A stretch of 64,000 nucleotides of DNA from Fragum whitleyi (GCA_948146395.1 OX411558.1:37522850-37586849), one strand, 5' to 3'; counted from the first letter of the stretch, positions 23,066 through 34,215 are shown. Translations and numbers: made by a program. The notes: generated by a model from the letters alone, not told the origin.

Positions 23066-23714
23066 GGGCGTATAATAGTAATAAGAACGCGAGTTGCACC
23101 TAATCTATGCCTTGGGAATTGGTTGTTTTTGGCAGACTCAGCGCTATATAGTGAGCATACCGTTCGACATTTTTCCTTTGAAGTGAGATCGGAATGTGGC
23201 TTATTCCCTATAGGTAAATGGATCCCTTGGTTTCCCTCGCCTAAAAAAAGCCTTGCTAAAAAAAATTCGAAAATTGGAGTGCATGCCTACAAATGTCACA
23301 TTGCCTCTTTATAAACCAGGCCTTCAGCGCTTTAAGCACTTTTATTAAGTATCTTTGTATAACTTAAATCTTTACAAATCATGTTCAAGAGAATTACAAT
23401 TGGTGTGCATCTTATTGTCCTTTTGAAGCAGCAATTATGTTTGATTTTCTAAAAAAAATATTTTTAATGTAACAATAGTAAGTTTGATAGCTAAATCAAA
23501 ATGTATATGGCAATGTTCTATTCATTTGAATATAATTCGGTCATGCTCTTGTAAATTTTCAGTATTGAACTGAATTGCGCAGTTTCAAAAGTTAAAGATC
23601 TTGGCAAACTTATGAATGCATGCAATGTACTTTGCATTCAATTGGAAACAAAAGAGAGCTAAAAATTCTTCAGGGAAATTAAAGGCCATTTTAGCAGTAT
23701 AACACTCTTATCAA
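23066..23714. other. No gene seen
   Basis: Open frames entering from the GGACGG tract continue to 23,314 but without a recognisable domain. The rest is AT-rich and unassigned. Confidence 0.4.
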
Positions 23715-23812
23715 GGTGGCTTATCCACCTAACCATGTATTCCTTGTATTTATCGTACACATCATTACATTCATCACGTGATCCTTTTAAAGCCTCTAGC
23801 TGCTTAAACAAC
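23715..23812 (-). repeat. Degraded SINE body fragment
   Basis: Reverse SINE words in order: 'cacctaaccatgtattccttg', 'cattacattcatc', 'agcctctagctgctt'. Only the middle of the element remains. Confidence 0.5.
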
Positions 23813-24359
23813 CAAGAATGATGATAATCAACTCAATTGTACAGGCTGATTAAACCTAGTACCCATGATATGGAGTCAAATGCGCTACCAAATCCAATGT
23901 GCTACAAACTGGGCTACATGTACGGTCATGATCAATTCTAAGAAATATCTTTAACTTTTCTGTACTGAATGGATAGAAATATTGCTAAGAATATTGTAGG
24001 AAGAGCTTTTTTCATCTTTTTTGATCATCATTTTCACTGTGAAAACTTTCTCTTATCATCAGAATTAACGTATATAACTTGTGTTTTATTAGAAAACGGT
24101 GAAGAAGTCTCGAACATAGAAGAAACCGTAAGCTGCCTCAACATTGTGTTTGGCGCATTTCCTTAAACAATGATAGCGGCTCAATAATAATTATACTTAT
24201 AAATAAGTGTTAACTTATTTTGTAAGGTTTTAAAACCGCAATGAGTCTTGAAATGATTAAAATTTATATTGATACGTAAAAAATACTTTAAACAGTTATG
24301 TTTTATAGTTGATTTAGAAAATAAGGGATTTTAAAACCATTGCAATCAGATGACATATG

Positions 24360-25590
24360 AATCAGCCTATGGAAATTGATGGGTAAATTGTGCACTTTAG
24401 AGTAACGTATTTTGCAAAAAGCTTGATGGCCAGATTCATAAAAAAAAAATTAAAATCTCCCGAAGAACACAAACTTTTAGAAAAAACAGTAAACAAAACA
24501 TTCATTCGGGCATTGATGAATATAACATTTTTTAAAACATTAAATTGAAATTTAAATGTAATGTACTTTACTCCCATGCATTGCTTAAAAGGGCTATATT
24601 TTCAAGTCATGATATGAATGGGGCTTCAAATACCTTCAGAATCACAAATATCATTAACAAAACGCAATATCAATAATTTTGTTTTACTAAATTACAGTTA
24701 CATGTAATTACTATAACAATACATACAGCTAAAATTGTTATATGAACATTTTATGGGTCGGGTTCTTTAAAGTAACGTATCTCGCATTTGCCCCAGTGGC
24801 CAGAGTGCTAAAACGTTTCAAAATGTTCAGTATTGCATGCGCTTTTAGAAAAGCGCTGTTAACAATAATCCCAATGGGGCAGCAATGGAAAAAAACATTT
24901 CTATCTATCAGTCTTTCTTTGGAATTCAAAAGTATCGCATTTTACTTCCATACCATGTCTTCAAAGGGCATTTGTTTTTACAAAGTATTGCTATTAATTT
25001 GCTCTAAATATATTCAGCAACATAAATTTTGGTATCAAAAGATTACTTATGGTCATTTTGACTCATCTTTTCACTTTACAAACCTAAAATTATGTCTTGA
25101 AATTTCGATGGGTAATTGACTTTGAAGTAAAGTATCTCACAAATACCCCATTGGTCAGAGTGCTAACATGTCTCAAAATGTTTAATATACCATGGGTTAT
25201 CAAACAGGCATTGTTTACAAAATGCCCAGCAAGGAAGGGATGGACAACTTATTTCTATATTCATAGTTTTCTCTGAAATTTAAGGGTAACGTATTTTACT
25301 ACGATATTACGCCTCTTAAGATGACCAAATTTTTCCAAAAAAATCTATCAAAGGGCCCTTCAGTTATACAGGAACACATACATATGTATAAGAAGCTAAC
25401 ATTCTATAATTTTGACTTCAATTTTTGGGGTACTCTTTTAAAATTCATTTTAAAAATTTGTTGGCTATTCTGCGGTAACGTATCTCACAAAAGCCGCACT
25501 CGCCAGAATGCTTTTATGTCTCAAAATGTTCTATATACCATGAGCTTTAAAAAAATATGGGGGGACAAAACCCATTCTGGCTCATAGACT
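24360..25590. repeat. Tandem repeat array, ~355-bp unit, ~3.4 copies
   Basis: The anchor 'agtaacgtatctcgcaaa' (with variants) occurs at 24,401, 24,771, 25,125 and 25,474, spacings 370, 354 and 349. Each anchor is followed by 'ccagtggccagagtgcta' and 'tctcaaaatgtt' with the same spacing. An internal half-repeat ('aagggtaacgtattttac') lies in the middle of units. Units are well diverged, so amplification is old. It is non-coding by eye. Confidence 0.82.
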
Positions 25591-25599
25591 ACATTTTAA

Positions 25600-26576
25600 G
25601 GTCCAAGTTAGCCAGGGATTCAGACCCTGTATTGAGAAATATTTTGCTAACAATGTAGATTACTAGGTTGAGACCTTACGGAAATAAAATGAGTTAACTA
25701 CTCTTCAAAAACACATCTCCAGAAAGCCAATCGTCGTAAGACTTAGACCGTTTTTGACTGGAACTGAAGTTCGTACCATTTTTGGTGAACGAACGTCGTT
25801 CACCAGTGTTATATACCATGTCAGGAAAATCCTGTTGGATGTTAATACATTTGAAATAAAGTAGCGCCTCTTAAAATTCAATTTAGAATCTTTCAACATT
25901 TTTCTCCGCAAAATCACTTTTTATTTCTTTAATGGCGTGTTTCTAGTTTTCTTTATCAAGTGAAGATAATGAAAATTCGCCTTGAAAAACACAATATGAT
26001 CTTGCAATGTTTATCAAGGGAATTTTTGATCGGCGTAAGCTTGTCGAGAGTTTAAAGCAAAAACAAAGTTTGTGTCTAAACACCGAAGAGACAGATACTA
26101 TGTTTTAGACCCAAGCCTTCGCTGGTGCAACTTGTAGTAATTAGCCGGAAATACGTGTTTATCTAGGTCGTGTCCTCTTGAACTTACATTCGGCAATACT
26201 CGGGCGATCTCCGACGGCTCCGAGTTAAATGTAGGTTACAGGATTCGGCCGAGTTGAGACGAATGACACATCAAGACACCTTGTGTCATTAGAACGCGGT
26301 TTTACATAACTTTTCAAGTAGCGACAGTCAGTCTCGAGACGGGGTTTAAGAATGATTCGACATGTGTTTTACATGTACAACCTTTCTTGTATCTTTTATT
26401 TGAATAGGGGTGAACGTCGCTCATAAGATGTTTCTGTAAAATTGCGTTGGCTGAAGGAGGGCTTATTCCCAGCGAAAACATTTCGTATTCGTCTATCTCA
26501 GAAGCGAATATTGCCGAATACCAAATGCGACAGGCACGGGAGATATTTCATTTGGGCCATTCTACTTTGCATTTTT
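25600..26576. other. No gene seen
   Basis: This interval holds AT-rich sequence, with a GC-richer patch around 26,160-26,250. I assigned no exon or repeat. Confidence 0.4.
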
Positions 26577-26870
26577 ATGCCCCCGTATCGAGAGATCGGG
26601 GGCATATTGCTTAACTCACGTCCGTCTGTCTGTCTGTCTGTCTGTCTATCCGTCTGTCCGTCCGTCTGTCTGTCCGTCCGTCCGTCTATCCGTCCGTCTG
26701 TCCGAAAACTTAACCCGAAAACTTAACCTTTGTCTTTTCTCCAAAAGTATTTGACATACAAAGCTGTACACCAAAGTCAAGGTCATGTGATAAGGTCAAG
26801 GTCATGTGACAAGGTCAAGGTCATCTGTCAAGGTCAAACTTTAAAAAAAAAATGCTGTTCCGGGGGGCAT
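26577..26870 (+). mobile_element. ATGCCCCC TIR element carrying six AGGTCA sites
   Basis: The left end is a hairpin (ATGCCCCCGTATCGAG with CGGGGGCAT, 26,577-26,605) and the right end is 'cggggggcat'. The interior holds a tetranucleotide GTCT/GTCC tract (26,621-26,705), then a 19-bp repeat region with six perfect AGGTCA hexamers starting at 26,780, 26,793, 26,799, 26,812, 26,818 and 26,831. Three of them read TCAAGGTCA. No transposase is present. The short frame through the GTCT tract is an artefact. Confidence 0.85.
26780..26836 (+). promoter_or_regulatory. Six AGGTCA half-sites in regular array
   Basis: Spacings of 13-6-13-6-13 nt between hexamer starts give alternating direct repeats with 7-nt and 0-nt spacers. 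AGGTCA is the known half-site of many nuclear receptors, and TCAAGGTCA is the extended site of FTZ-F1/SF-1 and ERR-type monomeric receptors (established knowledge). Whether any protein binds here is inference. The sites come with the transposable element, and no gene adjoins within the window. Confidence 0.55.
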
Positions 26871-26879
26871 TCGTGTTTC

Positions 26880-27861
26880 ATTTTAATCTGTAAAACCATA
26901 TCAATTCAAAATTCTATTTGAAAATTAAATAAATGATAGCTAAATATTCAACCCTAGATACCACTCCAATTGACGAGTATATATTGCCGTGGTCAAGGGG
27001 GGGGGGCAGATCCGTCATGCACTTGTTTACAATTCGACAGGTGGGTTTAGTTGTTAAATTATTCGGAAAGTCATTGCTTTTTTTACAGAAATCATAAAAA
27101 TCTTAATCGATGAATAAAAACTGGTTCCATCCTTTCCAAAATACGTTTAGAATTGGTTAACTACAGTTTAAGAAAAAACTAGCTCCGAGAAGAAAAGTCT
27201 AATATCAGCCGCAATACTGTAATAAGATATCTATAGTGAGTGATTTTACAAGCATCCAAAACTCTTGAATGTAAACAATAGGTTCTCGTGCAAAAAATAA
27301 ACCGACAATTGTAAGGATTCTCAATTCTTATTGGGAGGAAAGTCGGGAGGAAAAAAACAGGGTATTATACTTAAACTATTTGTTCATGTAATTATTACCT
27401 CCCTTTAAAAAAATAAACTTCTTAAATAAGATTCTTATTCGCTTTTGAAGTGGAAATTACGTTACAAAAATAATATTTATAAAGACTGAAAGTATGCAAT
27501 TTACTATGAAGCAATTATTTAATAAAAAAAGTTATACTTTAATTTCTAAACCTTAAACAGAAATTATCTATGAATTATACTAATAAGGCACTAGACCTCC
27601 TTAAACCTATACTCGAATCCCAACCCAGGCAGAAATTTTCAACTAGAAGTGAACTGGTAAGAAACCCAGAGGTAGCTTCGCGAGTATTTGTGCTTTATAC
27701 TGGGCACAATTAAGAACCAAGGAGGTCTTTTCGTAGTAGAGCTAGGGGCGTATGAACCCGGATCTCCTCGTATCCACTTCTTTCTTTCTCATGGTCCTTA
27801 CCATATATGCCTAGAGCACGGAGGGACCTAAATCCTACAAACACACACTTTAAACTATACG
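26880..27861. other. No gene seen
   Basis: A G-run lies at 26,998-27,006. 'attattacctccctttaaaaaaataaac' near 27,395-27,422 (read in two parts) resembles the middle of the AACATCG MITE family. No other feature could be assigned. Confidence 0.4.
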
Positions 27862-28115
27862 ACCAGCACGATTAGCTCAGTTGGTAGAGCACCGGACTTC
27901 AAAACCATTGAAGTTCGACCGCGTGGGTTCGGTTCCCGGGCTGGTACACTAACAAAAACTATTTGTCTTTCGGATGAGACGTTAATTTGAGGCCCCGTGA
28001 GACGGTGCTTTACATCGAGCACGTTAATGAACCATGGCGGATCTCAGCAGTAGATTCGTCATGTATCCTTGCACTATCCCCCGTAACAACTAACCGTCTT
28101 CTGGGGGGGGGGGGT
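27862..28115 (+). mobile_element. tRNA-derived SINE of a second type
   Basis: The 84-nt tRNA-like head (27,862-27,945) has a canonical A-box 'TTAGCTCAGTTGGTAGAGC', a B-box 'GGGTTCGGTTCCC' and complementary ends (ACCAGC with GGCTGGT). The anticodon arm is expanded and irregular. The body differs from the other SINEs: 'tttcggatgagacgttaa', 'gaggccccgtgagacggtg', then 'gcacgttaatgaacc'. This resembles a conserved SINE central domain found in several animal SINE superfamilies. A G-run closes the recognisable part. Confidence 0.75.
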
Positions 28116-28751
28116 CGCTCATATGGGCATTTGCTACGGTAGAGACGATAAATAAACGGAAATACACACTTTAACCTATACCTAAATATTTCTCATCCTG
28201 CAGTGTTATAAAATTGAATAACGACATAAGTGTCAACCTCGGAAGTGGTTTTGGCTTCAGATATGATCAAAATGAATCTCTCAGGTTATGGTTCAAAATA
28301 CTATTAATAAGTTAACAAATCATAACTTTAAACAATGAGTACAGTTCTGGACTGACTGATATTCATAGGTGTTTCTTTGGTTGGTACTCAAAGACCTTTT
28401 CATCCTCTGAGAAGAAACAAAGATAGATAAAAAAAAAAGTTAAAACAAATACAACAAATTTACTTGAAATAAGCTTAAACATGATAACAATTACTTTTGT
28501 AAAAACAAACACCATTGGATATAGGTTGAAGACTGTTTTAGATAGGATTAAACCGTTCTCTCCATTTATGTTTAATTAATAAATGTACCTATTTCAAGTG
28601 TGTAAAAGAAATTTTCACAGAGTAACAACTCATATTCTAACTAATATTTTTCTAACAGGATTTTCCCCATCTTTCCCTTTCTTTGAATTTGCATTGAAAT
28701 TTCCGAACAAAGGAAATTTTGTCAAGACAATTCCCCCCACCCCCTTTTTTT
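28116..28751. other. No gene seen
   Basis: AT-rich sequence. I recognised no exon or repeat. Confidence 0.4.
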
Positions 28752-28855
28752 TAATTATTTTTACATTCATAGTTTCTCTTTTCTAATTGAATTCAATATA
28801 TAATTCTAGAATGCCACCAGGTTCGTTCACCATCAGTACTTTCAGTGCTTTGATT
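28752..28855 (+). repeat. Dispersed ~104-bp repeat, copy 2
   Basis: Partner of 11,042-11,145. The last ~40 bp ('ttcgttcaccatcagtact', 'ttcagtgctttgatt') are identical between copies. Confidence 0.75.
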
Positions 28856-29028
28856 ACCAATGAGACGTCGTAGCTTTTGTAAGCCCTTCTACAATTGATC
28901 GCTTTTTAGTTAGTACAGGTGTTCGACTGGGACGTGAGTTAAACTGGTATGACTCCAGTTCCAGCCGAAAACGGCCAAACACATTCTATGACGTCATATT
29001 TGTAACAATGAAAAAGACCTATATCCTA

Positions 29029-29134
29029 CCCTGCATTCAGGATTCGAACGTTTGTAAAAATATACTCGTTAGTACAAAAGCAAAGCGAGATAACATTTCA
29101 AACACGTTCCGCCAACGTTTACACTCCTGAATAC
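29029..29134. mobile_element. CCCTGCG-family fold-back MITE, diverged
   Basis: It starts 'ccctgcattcaggattcgaacg' in pieces and ends 'cgtttacactcctgaatac', with a degenerate centre ('caaaagcaaagcgaga'). It is much more decayed than the 29,361 copy ~230 bp away. Confidence 0.6.
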
Positions 29135-29360
29135 ATGGATGTATTTCTGCATTTGAACAAGAGTGTAACGAAAGGAAGTCCATTTTTAACGAATTATTTT
29201 GTATGGCGACGACGTAACAGTCCGAATGAAAAAGTGAGCTATTTTACAATCGGGAACTTTCGCCGATTCGGAAAACGGAAATGCGCGAATGGTGATTAGA
29301 CTGGTCCAAAATGCTTTATTGATAGTTGACAATGATACCAGTCTAGTGTGATGTTTCGGC

Positions 29361-29492
29361 TGCCCTGCGTTCAGGAAGATAAAACGGTGGAACTTTTTTG
29401 CGAATTATACCCTGCTTGCACGAAAGTCCACGTGCAAAGCGGGGTATAATTCGCAAACAGTTTGCAACGATTTGTTTTCCTAAACGCAGGGA
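29361..29492. mobile_element. CCCTGCG-family fold-back MITE
   Basis: The arms 'tgccctgcgttcaggaagat' and 'gttttcctaaacgcaggga' enclose inner arms 'gcgaattataccctgctt'/'aagcggggtataattcgc', with the loop at 'gcacgaaagtccacgtgc'. The fold is long with few mismatches. Confidence 0.85.
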
Positions 29493-29499
29493 TGATTGC

Positions 29500-30190
29500 G
29501 GAAATCAGTAAATTTATGTGAACGTGGTATAAATTACGTCACGCATCATTCTACTTAAATAACTTTATATCTAACAATCTCCAGAATTCAGCGAACCATA
29601 GCATCACAACCGAGCAACCAGAATGTCGTAATTATAGATAAATAAAGCCACAGTTACAATAGTTCGTAAAACCGACAGTAAAATGTAACGTTCAGTTTTG
29701 TTTGAAAGTCAAATTGTACTGAAAACTTCCGAAATTGGATTTATTTTAACGATTTTTTTTTCAGGTAACATTTTTGTATACGACAGTTATTTATTCCATC
29801 GCTGATCACAAAAAATCTATAGGTATTACATTAAGCAATATTATTTCAAAATTATCTTAAGTTATTGGATATATTTTTACGCTTTTCTCGGGTAACATTT
29901 ATGCACACGAAACTTATCCCATCGCTAATCATATTTTTTTTAGTTATTATTTTAAACAACAGTAATTCAAATTTATTTTAAGTTATAAGTTACTAGATTA
30001 AGGTTCGCGTAAAGTGTAAGAGACACTTCAATTGCCAAGAATAAAAAAAAGTATGTCCAGGTATATTGTATATATCAAAATGAAGCTATTTATGAGCACA
30101 AGCATTTAAGCAACATAAGACTATCATAGCTATAGCGGTAAAACTTAAAGCTTACCATAATCTAATGACTCTTTTTTATCAAATGTAGCT
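29500..30190. other. No gene seen; short internal duplication
   Basis: Two similar segments, 'aggtaacatttttgtatacgac' near 29,763 and 'gggtaacatttatgcacacgaa' near 29,889, each followed by 'ttattccatcgct(g/a)atca', suggest a decayed ~126-bp tandem duplication. Nothing coding was found. Confidence 0.45.
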
Positions 30191-30191
30191 C

Positions 30192-30410
30192 GCTATAAAG
30201 ACTAAATTATCTCTTTTTGACTCTATGATTGTACCAATTATTCTTTATGGTTCTGAAGTCTGGGTAATTTACAATTTTAAAGATGTTGAAAAAATACATC
30301 TACGACATTGTAGGCATTTACTAAGCGTAAGGCAACAAACGCCTGGCTATGCAATCTATGGAGAAATAGGCCGTTTTCCACTTTATATTCTTGCAAAAGA
30401 AATGTCTATT
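30192..30410 (+). pseudogene. LINE reverse-transcriptase C-terminal fragment
   Basis: The translation gives 'LFDSMIVPIILYGSEVW' followed by 'VEKIHLRHCRHLLSVRQQTP' and 'YGEIGRFPLYI'. This is the conserved region just after the RT domain of non-LTR retrotransposons, where LYGSEVW and the 'P..YGELGR.PL' block are typical. The frame is broken by stops on both sides, and the adjacent 30,420-30,660 looks like further decayed coding sequence. It is a dead 5'- and 3'-truncated copy. I cannot name the clade from this fragment. Confidence 0.85.
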
Positions 30411-30954
30411 TAATTCTATCTTAAAAGCTTAAAGAATCCTAATTCTTTACTCTTTGATATGTTGAAACACCAAATTGACAACAAAGTTAAAAATGGCTGG
30501 GCATATAAAAAATCGATATGAAAATTATCTACATGAAATTCAAAATGAAAATCTACGAAAAGAAACTCAGTAGCATAAGACAAAGCTCACACAAGTAAGA
30601 AATTGAATTCGGAATACAGATTGGCTAAAGTCATTGAATCCGAATATCACTTCATATTATGTTGTTCCCTATAAATCAACATTCGTAAATAATATATCGG
30701 TGAATTTCCATGGCCTTCCTTGCAAAAAAAAATTATAATTTAATGTCTTCAAAAAAAAAAAAAAACAGAAATACAATGTTAAGATTAGCAAAATATATAA
30801 AGAATGCCTTATTGATAAGGGCAGGCTCTGAAACAGCTGACCTCCCAAAACGATGATTAACGATTCCTCCGTTTTTAAATCGGGCACCGATTTATATACA
30901 CCGTTTTCCAGAAATCACATCAGTTGTCTAGACGTTACATTTTTACCCTTATCC

Positions 30955-31175
30955 GCTGAGCAATGTGTTCGAGCAAAACTATGTGTTTTCAAACACCGAA
31001 GAAACGGCCTTTCAGTCACAATCTACCAACTTTTTTTTTTTTATCTTATTTACTCTTGCGACAAATAAAGAAGAGGCTATTACAAAATTTGATGTAATTT
31101 TTGCTTTCGGTAATTACCAGTTTGTATTTTCAGTGTTTATAACATGATTTTCGGTTGAGTAAAGGAGTTGAAACG
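30955..31175. repeat. Duplicated ~210-bp unit, copy 1
   Basis: It matches 31,349-31,555 in order: 'tccgctgagcaatgtgttcg', 'aaacggcctttcagtcacaatctac' (read in parts), 'ttgcgacaaataaag', 'tttgatgtaatttttgc', 'taattaccagtttgtattttcag' and 'ttttcggttgagtaaagga'. The copies are ~394 bp apart. Confidence 0.75.
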
Positions 31176-31282
31176 TACAATAGGTTAACTGTATAATCCA
31201 TTTGTAGCAGTTACAATATTACTGCTCTGATTTTTTTCTCGAACGGTCAATTACCAGTTGTAGGGCTGACAACCAATAAAAT

Positions 31283-31555
31283 TCTGTTATGATTCTCACG
31301 TGGTCAAAACCCACGCTTACCGAGACTGGACACTTACATTTTGCGTGTTATCCACTGAGCTATTTGTTCAAGACAAACAACGCAGAAACGGCCTTTTTCA
31401 GTTACAATCTACATGTTTTTTATCTCCTTCACTTTTGCGACAAAAAAAGGAATAGGCTTATACATAATTTGATGTAATTTTCGTTTTAAGTAATTACCAA
31501 TTAGTATTTTCAGCGTTTTTTACAAGCTTTTCGGTTGAGTAAAGGAATAGCGTAT
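31283..31555 (-). repeat. Duplicated unit, copy 2, with tRNA-like head
   Basis: The minus strand starts with an A-box-like 'TAGCTCAGTGGATAACACGC' and a weak B-box 'GGGTTTTGACCAC' (31,283-31,365). The body shared with copy 1 lies at 31,349-31,555. This order suggests a tRNA-derived SINE whose two copies inserted nearby or arose by tandem duplication. Confidence 0.55.
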
Positions 31556-31790
31556 ATCAGCTGTACTATAAATAGAATTCTTATCTCGCAGACCGATTAT
31601 ATAATCCGATAACTGCCCGGATGTCATACAAACAAAGCTGTTGTATGATATACAGATAGAGGCGGATTACACAGACAGATCGATTAACCCGGATTAATGA
31701 TGGAGACAAATGCATCAAAATCAAAATCGGAGGGTGTGAAGCATTGTTGTTACGGGACTTGTTTTCTTATTCCTCCTTTCTCTCCGTTTT

Positions 31791-32026
31791 CCTTCGTCTC
31801 GAGTTCTTTCTTTATTTGTCGTCTGTTGGAATCGTCTGCTTCTATAGTTGACATGGTTTATTCCTAGTCTATTTTTAGCACATATTTCTTTGCCATTGCG
31901 TTGATTTTCCTTCGTCTCGAGTTCTTTCTTCATTTGTCGTCTGTTGGAATCGTCTGCTTCTATAGTTGACATGGTTTATTCCTAGGCTATTTTTAGCACA
32001 TATTTCTTTGCCATTGCGTTGATTTT
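31791..32026. repeat. Tandem duplication of a 118-bp unit
   Basis: Two head-to-tail copies, 31,791-31,908 and 31,909-32,026, differ at only about two positions. The period is not a multiple of three, so the minus-strand frame across it changes phase and is unlikely to be a protein. The near-identity indicates a recent event. Confidence 0.92.
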
Positions 32027-32036
32027 GATCGGTCTA

Positions 32037-32290
32037 TAAGGCTTTACGCCGTTTTCGACTGGTGTGGTCATATTGAGCGACTGGAGCACCTAACCATGGG
32101 TTCCTATTTTTTCTCATATCAGTACTACCACAACACCCATGCCCAGCCTCCAGCTGCTCCATCACATAGGTTCGCGATATCAAACCATTGTTGGGCGACA
32201 TTTTTGTCTGAAAGGGTATTTGCCGCGGCCGAGCATCGAACCCGGGACCTCTCAAACGAGAGGCAGGTGCGTTACAAACTGCGCTAAGGC
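32037..32290 (-). mobile_element. SINE, near full length, different tRNA head
   Basis: In reverse it holds the usual tail ('ctttacgccgttttcga', degenerate), 'gactggagcacctaaccatg', 'cagcctccagctgctccatc', 'cacataggttcgcgatatc' and a head with B-box 'CGGGTTCGATGCTCGG'. The head's anticodon region (minus strand 'CTCTCGTTTGAGAGG') differs from that of the copies at 7,956 and 41,050. The shared body is thus joined to a different tRNA-type head. Confidence 0.75.
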
Positions 32291-32328
32291 CTAGGATTAC
32301 CGTTACGTTTTGATAAACCGTCGGTCTT

Positions 32329-32385
32329 GTTATAAAATATCGTAACTACGGCTTTACCCAAGCCGTAGTTACGAGATTTTATAAC
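32329..32385. mobile_element. Short near-perfect hairpin
   Basis: 26-bp arms (GTTATAAAATATCGTAACTA and onward) carry one mismatch and a 5-nt loop TACCC. The core word 'gtaactac' also forms the centre of the palindrome at 18,295-18,315. Confidence 0.85.
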
Positions 32386-32399
32386 AACACCTACGAAAT

Positions 32400-33838
32400 A
32401 TTGTTTGTCCGATATTGCGTCATTGTTAACTGGATAAAATCGTTCCCCATTGTGTTCTAACTTTTAGCTCTCTGCGCGAAAAGGGGCTTTTCCAGTCCAC
32501 TGGACCTAGGCTAAATAATTTTGTTGAAATTTCATGTGCAATTTGTGGCATCTCAACTGTTACTGAGCCTATACACTGCAGAGACATGACCGGGATATGC
32601 CATTATCTGCCTCTATATAAATGCTTCCCTCAGGCGTCAAATTGATGCCGGTTCTATCCCCTTGACGTCTAACCGTATAGCGCAGTTGGTATCATGTTAG
32701 ATAATCAATCTTAGTTGAACTGGCTAGTTGAATGGAAATTATTTTTTGACATATCTCTCAAGTTGAGTGGATATAATTCGATGTCCTCGAAAAGGAGTGT
32801 TAAGACAAAAACTCACAAATTGGGCAAATATTTTACTAACTTCTATTGTCCAAATTTGAGCACTTTTGATTGACGAACTATTACACTATCCCAGCCTCTC
32901 AATGTTGCCCGATTTACAGTGCTGACAGCACTTTGAATATTCTTGTGTGTGCGCGGTGTGTTAGAGTGTCATTTGTAGGAAATACTTCCACTGTGTAATT
33001 TGTCTTTATTTGGTTTTGTCTGACGTACTATCTTTTGTTTGTTCTCCTAAGTATGTATTTTTGTATTGTTTTCATTTTTTATCAATTTGTACTTGTTTAT
33101 TTCATTTCATTTCTTTCTAGTATTTTTTTTCTTTGTAAACGGTCAAAGACAACATATATTGCTAATTTCCATTAAAATGTATGTTTATATATGGTAAAGC
33201 CAAACATTGTGGAAAAGTGGCAATTGTACAGAACAAGCAACTACGTGGAGGTTGGATTATATTTTAATAAAGTACAGTCTAAAGTACTACCCAGGTACTA
33301 CTACAACCGTTGGTATAAAACTCGGGCCCAAAACGAAGTTATGCAAGCATCTTATTTTGACTTATTGTATAAGCACGTCATATATGCGTTTTCTAATTTG
33401 ATAAACGTGTAGATCTTCGCAAGGTATGGTGTGTTACCACAACATAAATAGACATTAATAGTTTATACTCCTGTGAGCAACATATCAATATCTATTTCAC
33501 AAAACGATGAATATATAGTTATTTTTTATAGATTATTGAATTAAAAAAATATAATTTGAAATAAATCGCAAAAAATAATTCGCAATGTAATGGTGTAATG
33601 TTGCACCATACCTAACATCTATTTTAAAAACAGACCAATCCGGTTTGACATGTGTGTTGACAAAATAAATGGACATTGATTGTTCCAAAAGAGCCTTTTG
33701 GGACTGATTACCTAGTAGGAACATGTGTGAAAATTAAGGCAAATTTTACCTAGCCGTAATGAAGTTGTTGGTTCTGAACAAATATCCCTTTTCTATAATG
33801 GTTTGGCTATTCTGTTATGAGATTGGGCCTCTTATTTT
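32400..33838. other. No gene seen
   Basis: A partial tRNA-like word 'taaccgtatagcgcagttgg' occurs near 32,668-32,688 without a B-box. Otherwise this is AT-rich sequence with short uninformative frames. Confidence 0.4.
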
Positions 33839-33929
33839 GTGCAACTGCTTGCGCTTATCTTCAGCTTCAATTATATATATACTGTATATTGTTTAGCTGG
33901 GCGAAATGTCTTTTTTGTAAATAGAAGAA

Positions 33930-34215
33930 GCATCAAATTTAGTTCAAAAACTCTTTACATAAACCTTATGCTTTCAAAAAATATTTATGCTTGCTTTGTT
34001 GACCTTAGCAAAGCATTTGACACGGTTAACTGGTGCACACTGTTTCACAAAATGTGCAAGTACAATATTGGAGGTCCATTTCTAAACATTTTGAAGGATA
34101 TGTATGCCTCTTTGGCATGTTGCGCGAAATCTCAAAGTAGTCTGGGGGAAATTTTTGAGACCAAAATTGGGGTTAAAGAAGGATGTATATTAAGCCCCTA
34201 TAAGATTCTGACCTT
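33930..34215 (+). pseudogene. LINE reverse transcriptase fragment
   Basis: An open frame encodes 'FVDLSKAFDTVNW', the RT motif A (with the F-x-D-x-x-K-A-F-D pattern of non-LTR elements). About 50 residues on comes 'GVKEGCILSPY', the motif preceding the RT active-site region. The YADD box that should follow is missing because the sequence jumps to non-coding DNA after 34,200. The same locus then shows the 3'-UTR found at 53,060, so this is an internally deleted copy of that LINE. Confidence 0.88.

Noticed and set aside
22970..23314. 114-residue frame running from the GGACGG tract
   Set aside because: Its first part is the tetranucleotide repeat of the mobile element and the rest shows no domain.
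21594..26870. CRISPR-like or engineered direct repeats
   Set aside because: The repeats are 156-370-bp diverged eukaryotic monomers without spacer-repeat structure, and there are no cas-type genes.
27862..27945. tRNA gene, possibly tRNA-Sec because of a CTTCAAA loop
   Set aside because: The A-box layout is that of an ordinary tRNA, the anticodon arm does not pair cleanly, the long Sec acceptor and D-arm features are absent, and a SINE body follows directly.
31721..31972. Minus-strand charged 83-residue frame
   Set aside because: It spans a 118-bp tandem duplication whose period is not a multiple of three, and its low-complexity charged sequence matches no family I know.
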